This document shows, piece by piece, positions 8,711-17,461 of a stretch of 64,000 nt of DNA. The notes under the pieces are model-generated. The model saw only the letters and a list, made by a program, of their open reading frames with translations, had not been told where the DNA came from and ran no database searches. Position 1 is the first letter of the stretch, and every line of letters starts with the position of its first letter. Source of the stretch: Bacillus sp. SJS (GTDB taxonomy: Bacteria; Bacillota; Bacilli; Bacillales; Bacillaceae); NCBI RefSeq assembly GCF_000732485.2, contig NZ_JAQV02000007.1, positions 124,001-188,000 of the forward strand. The letters run 5' to 3'. Position numbers and translations under genes: made by a program.

Positions 8711-8851
8711 CCTGTTGATTGGAGCGGAAGGCGTGAGACTCCGTGCTAAGAGCAGCGGGACAGGTGAGACCCCGCAGTCGCGAAGCGAAGAGGAGGCTCA
8801 CCGCCCGCCCCGCTGGTCGCTGAGCGCCTGCAGCGGAAATCAACAGCCAAG
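8711..8851 (+). repeat. GC-rich intergenic repeat, copy 1
   Basis: A block of about 140 bp, far richer in G+C than its surroundings, containing GCGGAAGGCG, GAGCAGCGGGACAGGTGAG, GAGGCTCACCGCCCGCCCCG and CTGCAGCGGAAATC in order. Outer ends TGTTGATT and AATCAACA are inverted relative to each other. Related copies occur at 35471-35616 and 40193-40327, with an inverted half copy at 26192-26260. Internal complementarity (CAGGTGAG with CTCACCG) suggests a folded RNA or DNA element. Similar repeats are common in Bacillaceae intergenic regions. Confidence 0.85.
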
Positions 8852-8927
8852 TTTAAAAGATCTATTTAAAAAATCAACATGATTGTTTAACATAGCTTTT
8901 CATTTAGTTAAAAATCTAATTAAAAAC

Positions 8928-10310
8928 TTATTTCGCTAATTCATAAATCGCCTGCGCATAAATTGCGGTTGCGCGGATTAAATCCTCTATTTCAATATAC
9001 TCGTCCTTTTGATGAGCAATATCCGGTCTGCCAGGGAATAACGGACCGAATGCCACGCCGGCTTTCAGTGAGCGGGCATATGTTCCGCCGCCAATGGAGA
9101 TCAGGCGCGCTTTCTCCCCGGTTTGCTCTTCATACACTTTGGATAGCGTTTGGATAAGCGGATGATTCGCTTCTACATAATGGGATGGTGAGTCATTGAA
9201 CATGGTCAGTTCCGCACCTTCAATGGATTCAAAAGCAGCCTTGATTGGCTGGGATGATGCGGTAACCGGATAGCGGACGTTGATTCCAAGCTCGCCGGTC
9301 TGATTTGAAAATTTCATCGTTCCAAGATTAACCGTTAAATCTCCGCTCACATCATCGTTCGCTTTTATTCCAAGAGCCTGACCTCTTGTATCCCCATCAA
9401 AATGGTCTTTAATAAAAGAAACGAATCGTTTTCCGGCTTCGTCCAAATCGAGTGTTTCAAGGAATGAAGCTAAGCTGACTCCGGCATTCTTTCCATTGTT
9501 CGGTTCCATTGCATGTGCGGAAACCCCTTCAACCTGAAGAACCGTTTGTCCGCTTCCTCTTCTAACAGAACCCTTTACATCTTCTTTTTCAAGCCATGCT
9601 GAAAATTGAGCTTCGAGTTCGTTCGTTCCTTTTACTTCAGCTTCCGCAAAATCAGGCACCATGTTAAACCGGCGGCCCGAGGAGAAGGAAACAAGGGTTA
9701 AGCTACCGGAATCAGCTGAATCTCCATTAAATTGGAGTTTCGCATCAATAATTCCTTTTTCCGCATGAATAATCGGGAAATCCGCATCTGGTGCAAATCC
9801 GATATCAGGCATTTGCTCGTGTTTAAAATAGTGGTCGACACAGCGCCAGTCACTCTCTTCGTCCGTTCCGATAATCATACGTACTTTTTTATTCAGCTGC
9901 ACACCTGAATCCTTAACAAGCTTCATCGCGTGATACGCTGCCATTGTCGGCCCTTTATCATCGAGAGCGCCACGGGCAAATATTTTTCCGTCCCGTATTT
10001 CTGCGCCATAAGGATCTGAAGTCCATCCGTCTCCCTCAGGAACCACATCAATGTGGCACAGGATGCCAAGCAGTTCATCCCCCTTGCCCATTTCCAAATG
10101 ACCTGCATAGCCGTCAAGGTTTTTTGAAATGAAACCATCCTTCTCGCCTTTATTCAGCAAGTGCTCAAACGCTTCCTGAATTCCTTTCCCAAAAGGAGCT
10201 CCTTCCTGTCCGTCTTCTTCATCCAAAACGCTTTTAATGCGCAAAAATTCCTGAGTATCCTTAATGATCTGTTCCCGTCTTTTTTCTGTTTCTTCAATCC
10301 AATTAAACAT
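8928..10310 (-). CDS. pepV: Dipeptidase PepV (M20 family)
   Basis: A 460-residue zinc peptidase of the M20/PepV type cleaving dipeptides with an unblocked N-terminus in the cytoplasm. Metal-ligand and catalytic segments are in place: LCHIDVVPEGDGW, ARGALDDKGP, GTDEESDW and PDADFPII, with the C-terminal histidine near PGRPDIAHQKDEY. The ATG at 10310 is preferred because GAGGGG lies seven bases upstream; a TTG two codons earlier is possible. In B. subtilis the orthologue (ytjP) neighbours pbuO, as it does here, but divergently transcribed. Confidence 0.92.
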   Translation of the reverse strand: MFNWIEETEKRREQIIKDTQEFLRIKSVLDEEDGQEGAPFGKGIQEAFEHLLNKGEKDGFISKNLDGYAGHLEMGKGDELLGILCHIDVVPEGDGWTSDPYGAEIRDGKIFARGALDDKGPTMAAYHAMKLVKDSGVQLNKKVRMIIGTDEESDWRCVDHYFKHEQMPDIGFAPDADFPIIHAEKGIIDAKLQFNGDSADSGSLTLVSFSSGRRFNMVPDFAEAEVKGTNELEAQFSAWLEKEDVKGSVRRGSGQTVLQVEGVSAHAMEPNNGKNAGVSLASFLETLDLDEAGKRFVSFIKDHFDGDTRGQALGIKANDDVSGDLTVNLGTMKFSNQTGELGINVRYPVTASSQPIKAAFESIEGAELTMFNDSPSHYVEANHPLIQTLSKVYEEQTGEKARLISIGGGTYARSLKAGVAFGPLFPGRPDIAHQKDEYIEIEDLIRATAIYAQAIYELAK

Positions 10311-10416
10311 CTTCAAACCCCTCTTCTGCTCTATGTATGATTTTGCTCTATATATGATAAGATACCAAACGAATAGGTTCTATGAAAGAACGGGGCACAA
10401 AAAAGAAACATACCCC

Positions 10417-10475
10417 TTGCATTTTTAATAAAAAACGAATATTATTATTAAGGTTTTGAAATAATGTTCGTATTA
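10417..10475 (+). promoter_or_regulatory. pbuO promoter with paired PurR boxes
   Basis: A promoter TTGCAT (10417-10422), 17-bp spacer, TATTAT (10440-10445) is overlapped by two oppositely oriented PurBox-like sites centred on CGAA (10436-10439) and TTCG (10467-10470). Compared with the known consensus AWWWCCGAACWWT each matches 11 of 13 positions. They are separated by 19 bases, close to the spacing known for B. subtilis PurR targets. This implies repression of the permease when purines are plentiful. Confidence 0.7.
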
Positions 10476-10489
10476 TTTGGAGGTTTCCC

Positions 10490-11788
10490 ATGTTTAAACT
10501 AAAAGAGAACCAAACCACTTTAAGAACTGAAATAATCGCTGGCTTTACGACTTTTCTTACCATGGTCTACATCGTGGTAGTTAACCCGCAAATTCTATCT
10601 GCTGCGGGAGTACCTCCTCAGCAAGTATTTGTTGCAACCATTATCGCATCCATCATCGGAACCCTGTGGATGGCGTTTTTCGCGAACTACCCTATTGCAA
10701 TCGCTCCGGGAATGGGCCTGAACGCCTATTTCGCTTTTTCCGTCGTTGGAGGAAAAGCAAACATTTCCTATGAAGTAGCATTCGCTTCCGTGTTTGTTGC
10801 TGGTATTATTTTTGTCATCCTTTCCCTTACTCCATTCCGAAAACAGCTGATTGAAGCGATCCCTTCAAACCTGAAAAATGGAATTACAGCTGGAATTGGA
10901 TTATTTATCGCTTTTATTGGACTACGTACTTCCGGAATTGTTGCCGATCATCCTCAAAATCTCGTAGCACTGGGAGATCTTCATTCAGCACCTGTCGTGC
11001 TCACCTTAGTCGGACTTGCTATTACACTCGTTCTGATGACACGCAATGTTAACGGCGCAATCTTTATTGGAATGATCGCGACCGGCCTCATTGCCTATTT
11101 TACCGGTCAGCTTAAGATTACAGGAGTCATGGCACTGCCTCATCTGCCTGAAGGAATCATCATCAACCCTATTACTGCATTTGGTGATGTCATTCATTAC
11201 GGTTTGTACGCTGTTGTATTCTCCTTTCTGCTTGTGACGATTTTTGATACAACCGGAACGATGATCGGGGTTGCCCAGCAGGCTGGCCTTATGAAAGGCA
11301 AAGAGCTTCCTAACGCAAGAAAAGCATTGCTTGCAGATTCGTCCGCTACAACAATCGGCGCCATGTTTGGTACAAGTCCTACGACAGCATACATTGAATC
11401 ATCCGCAGGTGTTGCCGCTGGAGGAAGAACAGGTCTTACTGCGCTCGTAGTCGCCATTCTGTTCGCAATATCCTCCTTCTTCTTTCCGCTAGTAAGCGCA
11501 GTATCCGGGATTCCGGCGATTACGGCTCCTGCCCTGATCATTGTCGGAAGCTTGATGATGGGATCCATTGCGAACATCAACTGGGGAGAATTGGACGAAG
11601 CGTTCCCTGCATTCCTTGTTATTCTTAGCATGCCCCTTACTTCAAGCATTGCAACAGGTATTGCCCTGGGATTCATTTCTTACCCGCTCATGAAAGCAGC
11701 CAAGGGCAAATGGAAAGAGGTTCATCCTTTTGTTTATATCTTTGCCGTTTTGTTCTTTATTCATCTTGTTGTGATTGGGTCACATTAA
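10490..11788 (+). CDS. pbuO: Guanine/hypoxanthine permease (AzgA-type NCS2 family)
   Basis: A 432-residue integral membrane protein with about a dozen hydrophobic spans that imports purine bases with protons. Family signatures are the segment PGMGLNAYF in the first third and GTSPTTAYIESSAGVAAGGRTGL in the second half, both typical of AzgA/PbuG/PbuO. GGAGG sits seven bases before the ATG. The B. subtilis neighbour order (ytzE, pbuO, ytjP) favours PbuO over PbuG, and the paired PurR boxes without a guanine riboswitch fit PbuO as well. Exact substrate preference is not readable. Confidence 0.88.
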   Translation: MFKLKENQTTLRTEIIAGFTTFLTMVYIVVVNPQILSAAGVPPQQVFVATIIASIIGTLWMAFFANYPIAIAPGMGLNAYFAFSVVGGKANISYEVAFASVFVAGIIFVILSLTPFRKQLIEAIPSNLKNGITAGIGLFIAFIGLRTSGIVADHPQNLVALGDLHSAPVVLTLVGLAITLVLMTRNVNGAIFIGMIATGLIAYFTGQLKITGVMALPHLPEGIIINPITAFGDVIHYGLYAVVFSFLLVTIFDTTGTMIGVAQQAGLMKGKELPNARKALLADSSATTIGAMFGTSPTTAYIESSAGVAAGGRTGLTALVVAILFAISSFFFPLVSAVSGIPAITAPALIIVGSLMMGSIANINWGELDEAFPAFLVILSMPLTSSIATGIALGFISYPLMKAAKGKWKEVHPFVYIFAVLFFIHLVVIGSH

Positions 11789-11789
11789 A

Positions 11790-11838
11790 AAAAATGCCGC
11801 CAATACTCTGTATACAGAGCTGGCGGCATTTTTTTTAT
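11790..11838 (+). terminator. Rho-independent terminator of pbuO
   Basis: AAAATGCCGCCA and TGGCGGCATTTT form a 12-bp stem around a loop that itself folds (CTCTGTATACAGAG), followed by T8. Placed directly after the pbuO stop. Confidence 0.92.
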
Positions 11839-11901
11839 GGACAACGATAAATGCTGCAGAGCGATGGATTCGGTAAGCTGCAATTTTGCGGGAGTGAATT
11901 C

Positions 11902-12054
11902 TTAATTGGATTCCCACGTCCTTCTGTTCACATAAAACGGAATATTGTCCTCAGGTACGGTATAAATCAATCCTCCATAAGGAAGGTATTCAGGCTGACC
12001 AAGCTTTGTCTCATAGTATGACCTTGCCTGCTGCTCTGGCCAGATCATTTTCAT
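11902..12054 (-). pseudogene. VOC/glyoxalase-like fragment
   Basis: A 50-codon open stretch reads ARSYYETKLG then PYGGLIYTVPEDNIPFYV, like the N-terminal module of vicinal-oxygen-chelate proteins (a helix with F/YYxxxLG followed by a strand). The protein stops after about one module and has no ribosome site. It is a remnant; no function is implied. Confidence 0.45.
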
Positions 12055-12139
12055 TGGAATAAACTAGTCCGGTTACCTGATGCTGAACCATTTCAGGAAT
12101 GCTCCCAGCCGCAGGCAATCCAAAGATTTGTACCTTAGC
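12011..12139 (-). pseudogene. Glycosyltransferase (GT4-like) fragment
   Basis: In a different minus-strand frame, overlapping the VOC-like fragment, about 42 codons read GLPAAGSIPEMVQHQVTGLVYSNEND before a stop. This resembles the donor-binding segment of GT4 glycosyltransferases (GGxPE-V-xG-TGxL). There is no start or ribosome site. Two unrelated fragments meet and overlap here, which indicates an old deletion or fusion scar. Confidence 0.4.
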
Positions 12140-12470
12140 TTAGAAAATCATATTTCATATTAACATTCTGTTTCTATAGAACTAGGCAGAAGTCGAATTT
12201 GAGAAAAATTCATAATATGTGTGCCAGCTGGCATAAAGGATCGAAAATAGCATATATAGTAAACTGAAGTATGTTTTTAAATATGAATATGTTAATATTG
12301 TGTAAATTCAAGCCTCAAGGTAGAATCTTTCCAGCGATATCGTGTAAAATATAAATGTAGCATCAACTATACCAACTAAATAGGGTAATACGAAGACATT
12401 TTCAGTGGTTGACATCCTAGATTGCTTCGGGTCTTTAGACCTGTTCAATCCAATAATGAGGAGTGGTTTT

Positions 12471-12692
12471 TTGAAACCTTCAACTAATCGTATGCTAAAC
12501 CGTATCAAATCTATCTACATGTACATCATGGAAAGAGGTACAGTTACAACACAGCAGCTTGTTGACGAGTTTGGTATAACACCAAGAACCATTCAGCGTG
12601 ATTTAAATGTGTTAGCATACAACGAGCTTGTCAAGAGCCCCAGCAGAGGTAAGTGGACGACTACAAAAAAGAAAGTAAAACTCACTTCGTAA
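12471..12692 (+). CDS. ytzE: DeoR-type helix-turn-helix protein YtzE
   Basis: A small 73-residue DNA-binding protein made almost only of a DeoR-like winged helix-turn-helix: IKSIYMYIMERGTVTTQ followed by QLVDEFGITPRTIQRDLNVL. The TTG at 12471 is chosen because GAGGAG lies seven bases upstream; an ATG 22 codons earlier has no site. It has no effector domain, as in B. subtilis YtzE, and the neighbours (pbuO on one side, pseudouridine synthase on the other) also match that locus. Its targets are unknown. Confidence 0.82.
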   Translation: MKPSTNRMLNRIKSIYMYIMERGTVTTQQLVDEFGITPRTIQRDLNVLAYNELVKSPSRGKWTTTKKKVKLTS

Positions 12693-12716
12693 CGCAAGCA
12701 TGGTAAGAACCTATAC

Positions 12717-12757
12717 ATAAAAAAGGAGCCTCGAAATTCAGGCTCCTCTTTTTTATA
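12717..12757. terminator. Bidirectional rho-independent terminator
   Basis: AAAAAGGAGCCT and AGGCTCCTCTTTTTT pair around an 8-base loop between two convergent genes, with an A-run on one side and a T-run on the other, so it can serve both ytzE and the pseudouridine synthase gene. Confidence 0.88.
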
Positions 12758-13481
12758 TAAAATCTGCCGGTTTGCTATTTCGCAGAATCTCCACTTCTTC
12801 ATCGGTCAAATCCCGGTACTCTCCAGGTTCAAGATCCTCATCCAGCTCTAAATCACCCATCGTAAGCCGCTTTAGGTACGTCACTTTCTTACCGACCGCC
12901 TCAAACATTCTTTTCACCTGATGAAACTTCCCTTCTGTAATCGTCAGTTCAATTTCAGAGGTTTCCCCGCTTTTTAGAATAATGAGTCTCGCAGGCTTTG
13001 TTACATATTCATCATCCAAGGTTACTCCTATTTTGAAAGCAGAGATATCAGATTCCGTGACCTCACCTGAAATATCCGCATAATACGTTTTCGGAACATG
13101 CTTTTTTGGAGAAAGAAGCTGGTGGGAAAGCTGTCCATCATTCGTTATCACAAGCAGGCCTTCCGTGTCTTTGTCCAATCTGCCAACTGGAAAAGGCTCT
13201 CTGACCGCATCCTCTGGAGTCAGCAGATCGATTACCGTATGCTGTGCAATATCCTCTGTGGCAGAGAGAACGCCTGGAGGCTTATTCATCATTAGATAAA
13301 TAAACTCCCTGTACTCCACCTGTTCACCATTTACCGTCACCATCTGGTTTTCAGGATCCACATGTGTCTTGGCATCCTTTATGACGACACCATCTGCAAG
13401 CACAGCGCCTGTTTTCAGCATTTTCTTTACTTCCTTGCGGCTCCCATAACCGATTGTAGCCAGAAGTTTATCTATTCTCAT
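12753..13481 (-). CDS. ytzG: RsuA-family rRNA pseudouridine synthase
   Basis: A 242-residue enzyme with an N-terminal S4 RNA-binding domain (residues 1-60) and an RsuA/RluB catalytic domain. The catalytic aspartate is Asp103 in GRLDKDTEGLL, and MMNKPPGVLSA and the EGKFHQVKRMF segment are also typical. It isomerises a uridine in ribosomal RNA; the RsuA subfamily modifies U516 of 16S rRNA, but the exact target here is inferred from the family. It lies just downstream of ytgP in the same direction. Confidence 0.9.
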   Translation of the reverse strand: MRIDKLLATIGYGSRKEVKKMLKTGAVLADGVVIKDAKTHVDPENQMVTVNGEQVEYREFIYLMMNKPPGVLSATEDIAQHTVIDLLTPEDAVREPFPVGRLDKDTEGLLVITNDGQLSHQLLSPKKHVPKTYYADISGEVTESDISAFKIGVTLDDEYVTKPARLIILKSGETSEIELTITEGKFHQVKRMFEAVGKKVTYLKRLTMGDLELDEDLEPGEYRDLTDEEVEILRNSKPADFI

Positions 13482-13514
13482 TTTACTTCCACCTCATTTT
13501 AAAAGGAAAGGCTC

Positions 13515-15140
13515 TTAGGCCTTTCCTTTGTTTTTTCTGTTCAAAAATGCAAACCGTGAGCCGAAGAGTTTTTCAAGAAGGCGGGATTTATAAGCTCCAT
13601 AAAGATAAGCTGTCGCCCCCCCGCCAATCGTCAATGCAAGCAAGAAACCAGCCTGTACTTTTCCAGCTTTAAAGTTAATAAAGATTTCGGCAAATGACTG
13701 TACAACCGAAACAATAATACCCATCATAACAGTCAAAATCAGAATGAAGATTGTTCTTTTAAAGAATTTATTCATACTAAACTTCGCATGTCTTTTAATC
13801 ATAGCAAACCCGTACAGAATGGAAACGGCGAAGCCAAGAGAAGTCGCAAGAATTGATCCTTCTCCTCCCATCCACAGAACGAGCGGATAGTTTACTGCCG
13901 CTTTAACGATTAACCCGACTGCAAGGCTGATTACCGCAAGCTTCTGCTTGTTAATCCCCTGCAGGATTGCAGCATTTACGGTGAAATAGCAAAATAGCAG
14001 AGCAGATGGAGCCTGCCATTGAAGGAGCCATGCAGCTTCTTGAGAATAATCAAAAAACAGTTCATAAATCGGTCCAGCAAGAATGATCATCCCTGCTGAT
14101 GCTGGCATAATCAAAAACATGATAATTTGAAATGCCTGATTGATCTGCTGGTGCACCTGGCGCATTCCGCCTGCTGTAAAGGCTCTTGTAATGGAAGGAA
14201 CAAGAGTTAAACCAAATGCGGTAGCTAGAGAAACTAAAATCATAATTAAAGATCTGCCTTGAAATTGCACATAAGTAAAGATGTCTTTGGATTCTTTATT
14301 TGAATAGCCGGTTTCCCTTAATGCAGCATACATGGTCCCCTGGTCAATCAATTGATAAAGCGGAATGGCAAGGCCGACAAATACAAATGGAAGCGAGTAG
14401 GCAAGAAGCTCTTTAAAAAGCTCTCTCATTTTTACATCTGAAGGCGGCACTGTATTTTCTTTCATCGCCTCAAGGCTATGTCTTCGCTTTCTCCAATATA
14501 CATACAAGACTAAGAGGCCTCCTGCTGCTCCAACGGCAGCAGCCAGAGTCGCATATCCGATAGCTGTTACAAGCGAGCCATGATAAATATTAAGCACCGC
14601 ATATACGGAAGCGAGAAGGAAAATAATCCGGAACAGCTGCTCAACAACCTGAGAAACGGATGTCGGCGCCATCATTTGATGACCCTGAAAAAATCCTCTG
14701 ATGAGAGCCATAATGGGTACGATAATCAACGCAACGCTCAGCATTCGTATTACATACGTGACATTCTCAATTTCCTGGATTGGAGGATTTTTAGAGTCCA
14801 AAGAAGAACGGGCAATGTCCGGGGCAAGATAATACAAGGCTGCAAAGCTTGCCAAACCCATAAGGAGCATAACAACCATTCCATTCCTAAACATTCTAAG
14901 GCTGGTCTGGTAATCCCCGAGAGAGTTATACTTGGACACGAATTTGGAAACAGCCATTGGAAACCCAGCTGTAGCAATACTAAGAAAAATAACATAGGGA
15001 GTATATCCCATTTGGTAGAGAAATGTTCCATCATTTTTGACCATTGCAAAAAATGGTACCATGTAAATAATGCCTAGTATCCTTGATATGTATGTACCTA
15101 AAGTTAATATAAACGTGCCTTTTAACAATTTATCCGACAT
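13515..15140 (-). CDS. ytgP: Lipid II flippase YtgP/MurJ-type (MOP superfamily)
   Basis: A 541-residue protein with about 14 hydrophobic segments, of the polysaccharide-transporter branch of the MOP superfamily. The B. subtilis orthologue YtgP is the MurJ-type lipid II flippase. The ATG at 15140 (reading MSDKLLKGT) is chosen because GGTGAT is seven bases upstream; an earlier ATG five codons before has no site. The N-terminal SDKLLKGTFILTLGTYISRILG helix is typical. It faces the ytfP gene divergently, as in B. subtilis. Confidence 0.9.
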   Translation of the reverse strand: MSDKLLKGTFILTLGTYISRILGIIYMVPFFAMVKNDGTFLYQMGYTPYVIFLSIATAGFPMAVSKFVSKYNSLGDYQTSLRMFRNGMVVMLLMGLASFAALYYLAPDIARSSLDSKNPPIQEIENVTYVIRMLSVALIIVPIMALIRGFFQGHQMMAPTSVSQVVEQLFRIIFLLASVYAVLNIYHGSLVTAIGYATLAAAVGAAGGLLVLYVYWRKRRHSLEAMKENTVPPSDVKMRELFKELLAYSLPFVFVGLAIPLYQLIDQGTMYAALRETGYSNKESKDIFTYVQFQGRSLIMILVSLATAFGLTLVPSITRAFTAGGMRQVHQQINQAFQIIMFLIMPASAGMIILAGPIYELFFDYSQEAAWLLQWQAPSALLFCYFTVNAAILQGINKQKLAVISLAVGLIVKAAVNYPLVLWMGGEGSILATSLGFAVSILYGFAMIKRHAKFSMNKFFKRTIFILILTVMMGIIVSVVQSFAEIFINFKAGKVQAGFLLALTIGGGATAYLYGAYKSRLLEKLFGSRFAFLNRKNKGKA

Positions 15141-15313
15141 AAAGGTTATCACCATTCTTGTGAAAGATAGGGTTCTTCTATTAATTGAACTTTTCTATTT
15201 TAACACACGAATGCACGAAGCGGAAAAGTTGTTCGGATTTGGCATTTTTCTTTCTCCTGCTTTCGGCTATAATGAATGGAGATTTGCGGAATGAAAACGA
15301 AGGTTGTGAAAAG

Positions 15314-16597
15314 ATGAACTATGATGTTATCGTAATCGGCGGAGGTCCCTCTGGACTTATGGCGGCAATTTCGGCCGGCAGCAGGGGCGCCAAGGTTCTC
15401 CTCATCGATAAGGGCAGCAAGCTTGGCCGGAAGCTCGCAATCTCCGGAGGCGGACGCTGCAATGTGACGAACAGGCTTCCTGTGGATGAAATTATTAAGC
15501 ATATACCCGGCAATGGCCGATTTTTATATAGTGCTTTCTCAGAATTCAGCAATGAAGATATCATTTCCTTTTTTGAAGGACTTGGAGTCGGACTGAAGGA
15601 AGAAGACCACGGACGGATGTTTCCCGTTTCAGATAAAGCTCAGTCCGTCGTCGATTCGCTGCTTGAGGAGCTGAAAAGGCTCAAGGTTCAAATCAGAGTC
15701 AATGAGCCGGTTAAACAGGTCGAATATGAAAATCATCAGGTGAAGGGCGTCACCTTGAAGACCGGCGAGTTTATTTCCTGTGATGCCGTCGTAACAGCCG
15801 TCGGCGGGAAAAGTGTGCCTCACACAGGAAGCACAGGCGACGGATATGCGTGGGCTGAAAAAGCCGGCCACACAATCACCGACCTATTTCCGACCGAAGT
15901 CCCCGTCACTTCAAGCGAACCCTTTATCAAAAACAAATCACTTCAGGGACTCGCATTAAGAGATGCGGCTCTGAGCGTGCTGAACCCTAAAGGAAAAACG
16001 GTCATTACGCATAAAATGGACATGCTCTTTACTCATTTTGGCATTTCAGGACCGGCCGTCCTTCGCTGCAGCCAGTATATCGTGAAAACGATGAAGAAGT
16101 TCAATGCACAGTATGTCAGAGTATCCCTTGATGCTTTGCCTGGCCGAAAAGAAGAGGAAATTTTTCTGGAGCTCGTGAAGCTTGGAAAAGATGAACCGAA
16201 AAAAGCCCTTAAAAATCTCTATAAAGGGCTGCTTCCTGAGAGGTATCTGCTATTTTTACTGGAACAGCAATCCATCGATCCTACTGAAACGTATGCCCAG
16301 ATTCCCCATGATAAGCTCAGAGCTTTCGCTAAATCATGCAAGCAATTTGAGTTTAAGGTCGATGGCACCCTGCCGCTCGATAAAGCATTCGTTACAGGCG
16401 GCGGTGTATCCGTAAAGGAAATTCATCCGAAGGAAATGGCCTCCAAGCTGATGCCTGGTCTTTATTTCTGCGGAGAAATTCTTGATATTCATGGCTATAC
16501 AGGGGGGTACAATATAACGGCCGCCCTCATAACCGGGAAACTTGCAGGACACAATGCAGCCGAATACGCGAAACTTAAAGAGGAAAGCCCGGTGTGA
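15314..16597 (+). CDS. ytfP: NAD(P)/FAD-dependent oxidoreductase YtfP (HI0933/BaiN family)
   Basis: A 427-residue flavoprotein. The FAD-binding GGGPSG motif is at residues 9-14, [11 protein letters not shown] follows near 41-51, and the C-terminal segment [23 protein letters not shown] is the family hallmark. The ATG at 15314 gives the usual family length; in-frame starts upstream have no ribosome site. The biochemical role of this family in Bacillus is not settled. It is transcribed divergently from ytgP and ends inside a terminator hairpin. Confidence 0.88.
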   Translation: MNYDVIVIGGGPSGLMAAISAGSRGAKVLLIDKGSKLGRKLAISGGGRCNVTNRLPVDEIIKHIPGNGRFLYSAFSEFSNEDIISFFEGLGVGLKEEDHGRMFPVSDKAQSVVDSLLEELKRLKVQIRVNEPVKQVEYENHQVKGVTLKTGEFISCDAVVTAVGGKSVPHTGSTGDGYAWAEKAGHTITDLFPTEVPVTSSEPFIKNKSLQGLALRDAALSVLNPKGKTVITHKMDMLFTHFGISGPAVLRCSQYIVKTMKKFNAQYVRVSLDALPGRKEEEIFLELVKLGKDEPKKALKNLYKGLLPERYLLFLLEQQSIDPTETYAQIPHDKLRAFAKSCKQFEFKVDGTLPLDKAFVTGGGVSVKEIHPKEMASKLMPGLYFCGEILDIHGYTGGYNITAALITGKLAGHNAAEYAKLKEESPV

Positions 16598-16613
16598 ATT
16601 TGCCGGGCTTTTA
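16584..16613 (+). terminator. Terminator overlapping the end of ytfP
   Basis: AAAGCCCGG and CCGGGCTTT form a 9-bp stem with the ytfP stop codon in the loop, followed by TT. Confidence 0.75.
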
Positions 16614-16670
16614 TGCTTTTTATAAGGGGCTGCATATGGGGCTGCGGGCATTAGCGAAAGCTGTCGAAAA

Positions 16671-16835
16671 GTCGATATTCTTAAAAAATAGCCGATATAT
16701 TCGAATTTGGGTCGATATATCTAAATTTCGGAGATATATCTAAATTTCAGTCGATATATTCGAATTTCGGTCGATATTCGAATTTCGCCTAGGAGATATC
16801 CGTATTTCGGTCCAGATATCCATATTTCGGTCGAG
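16671..16835. repeat. Degenerate tandem repeat, about 20-bp units
   Basis: Roughly eight imperfect units of the type GTCGATATATCTAAATTTCG run head to tail. Each carries a GATAT(AT) block and an AATTTCG/TATTTCG block. Unit lengths are mostly 20, with some 17-23. The pattern fades rightwards into single-match pieces up to about 17000. The array is AT-rich, has several stops in all frames and lies in the space between ytfP and cse60. Confidence 0.85.
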
Positions 16836-17040
16836 ATCTATCTTAATATCACCCAAGACATCCGTATTCCATCCCGCTATATAAGAATTTCACACGAAAT
16901 AACACCGTTTCGGCCAACATTCCAGTTGCACCCGACCTAAATAAGTTTCCACCGCCACTCCAGTTCGATCCCTTTATATCAAGCCTCACTAAATAGATCG
17001 AGTCCAGCCCCCGCCTAAAAAAAAGCAAGCACACTGTTCC

Positions 17041-17220
17041 TCATGCCCGGTACATGACCATAGCTGAGAAACAGTACACTTGCTCACCACCGGAATCACA
17101 TGAGGCTGCTACAGAAAATTTTATATCCACCAGCTGTTCATCATCGATGGAGGATAAGAAGCGGTTTACCTCTTTCTCCAGGTCTTTTTCATGCTCTTCA
17201 TCAAACAGAGCTACTTTCAT
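17041..17220 (-). CDS. cse60: Sporulation protein Cse60
   Basis: A 59-residue protein reading KVALFDEEHEKDLEKEVN and ending in GGEQVYCFSAMVMYR, which matches B. subtilis Cse60 (YteV) closely over its whole length as I recall it. Cse60 is made in the mother cell under sigma-E during sporulation; its molecular role is unknown. It lies four bases downstream of a 78-codon gene in the same direction, so the two probably form one unit. Confidence 0.85.
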   Translation of the reverse strand: MKVALFDEEHEKDLEKEVNRFLSSIDDEQLVDIKFSVAASCDSGGEQVYCFSAMVMYRA

Positions 17221-17224
17221 TGAA

Positions 17225-17461
17225 TCAGCACCACCCTAAGTCGCAGCCCTCCGCATATTGCTGCTGGCCGCAGTTTCGGTCATACAATTTGTAAATCCTG
17301 CCTTCTTCCAGTATAAAACCTTCCATTAAATCATATTGCTTGCCCTCTTCATTTATGACAAGCAGTCCGATGCAATCTTTTCCGCAGTACAATTCAATGA
17401 GGTCGTCACTTAATTTCGCTGTTATGCGCTTTGTGATGTCGAGCATATGGTATTCACTCAT
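17225..17461 (-). CDS. Small conserved protein upstream of cse60 (possibly DUF2553/YusG-like)
   Basis: A 78-residue acidic protein with a GGGGG site before its ATG. The pattern DITKRITAKL, a central IELYCGKDCIGLL, YDLMEGFILEEGRIYKLYD and a terminal EGCDLGWC resembles what I remember of YusG-type (DUF2553) proteins, which also combine a DVT-RVTG start and a tail ending GWC. This similarity is uncertain. It ends four bases before cse60, so co-expression in sporulation is likely. Confidence 0.6.
   Translation of the reverse strand: MSEYHMLDITKRITAKLSDDLIELYCGKDCIGLLVINEEGKQYDLMEGFILEEGRIYKLYDRNCGQQQYAEGCDLGWC

Noticed and set aside
10320-10489. Guanine riboswitch upstream of pbuO
   Set aside because: No purine-riboswitch core or terminator could be found; the region is explained by promoter and PurR boxes.
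16671-16835. CRISPR or iteron origin
   Set aside because: Units are contiguous, degenerate and AT-rich without spacers, and no replication gene is adjacent.
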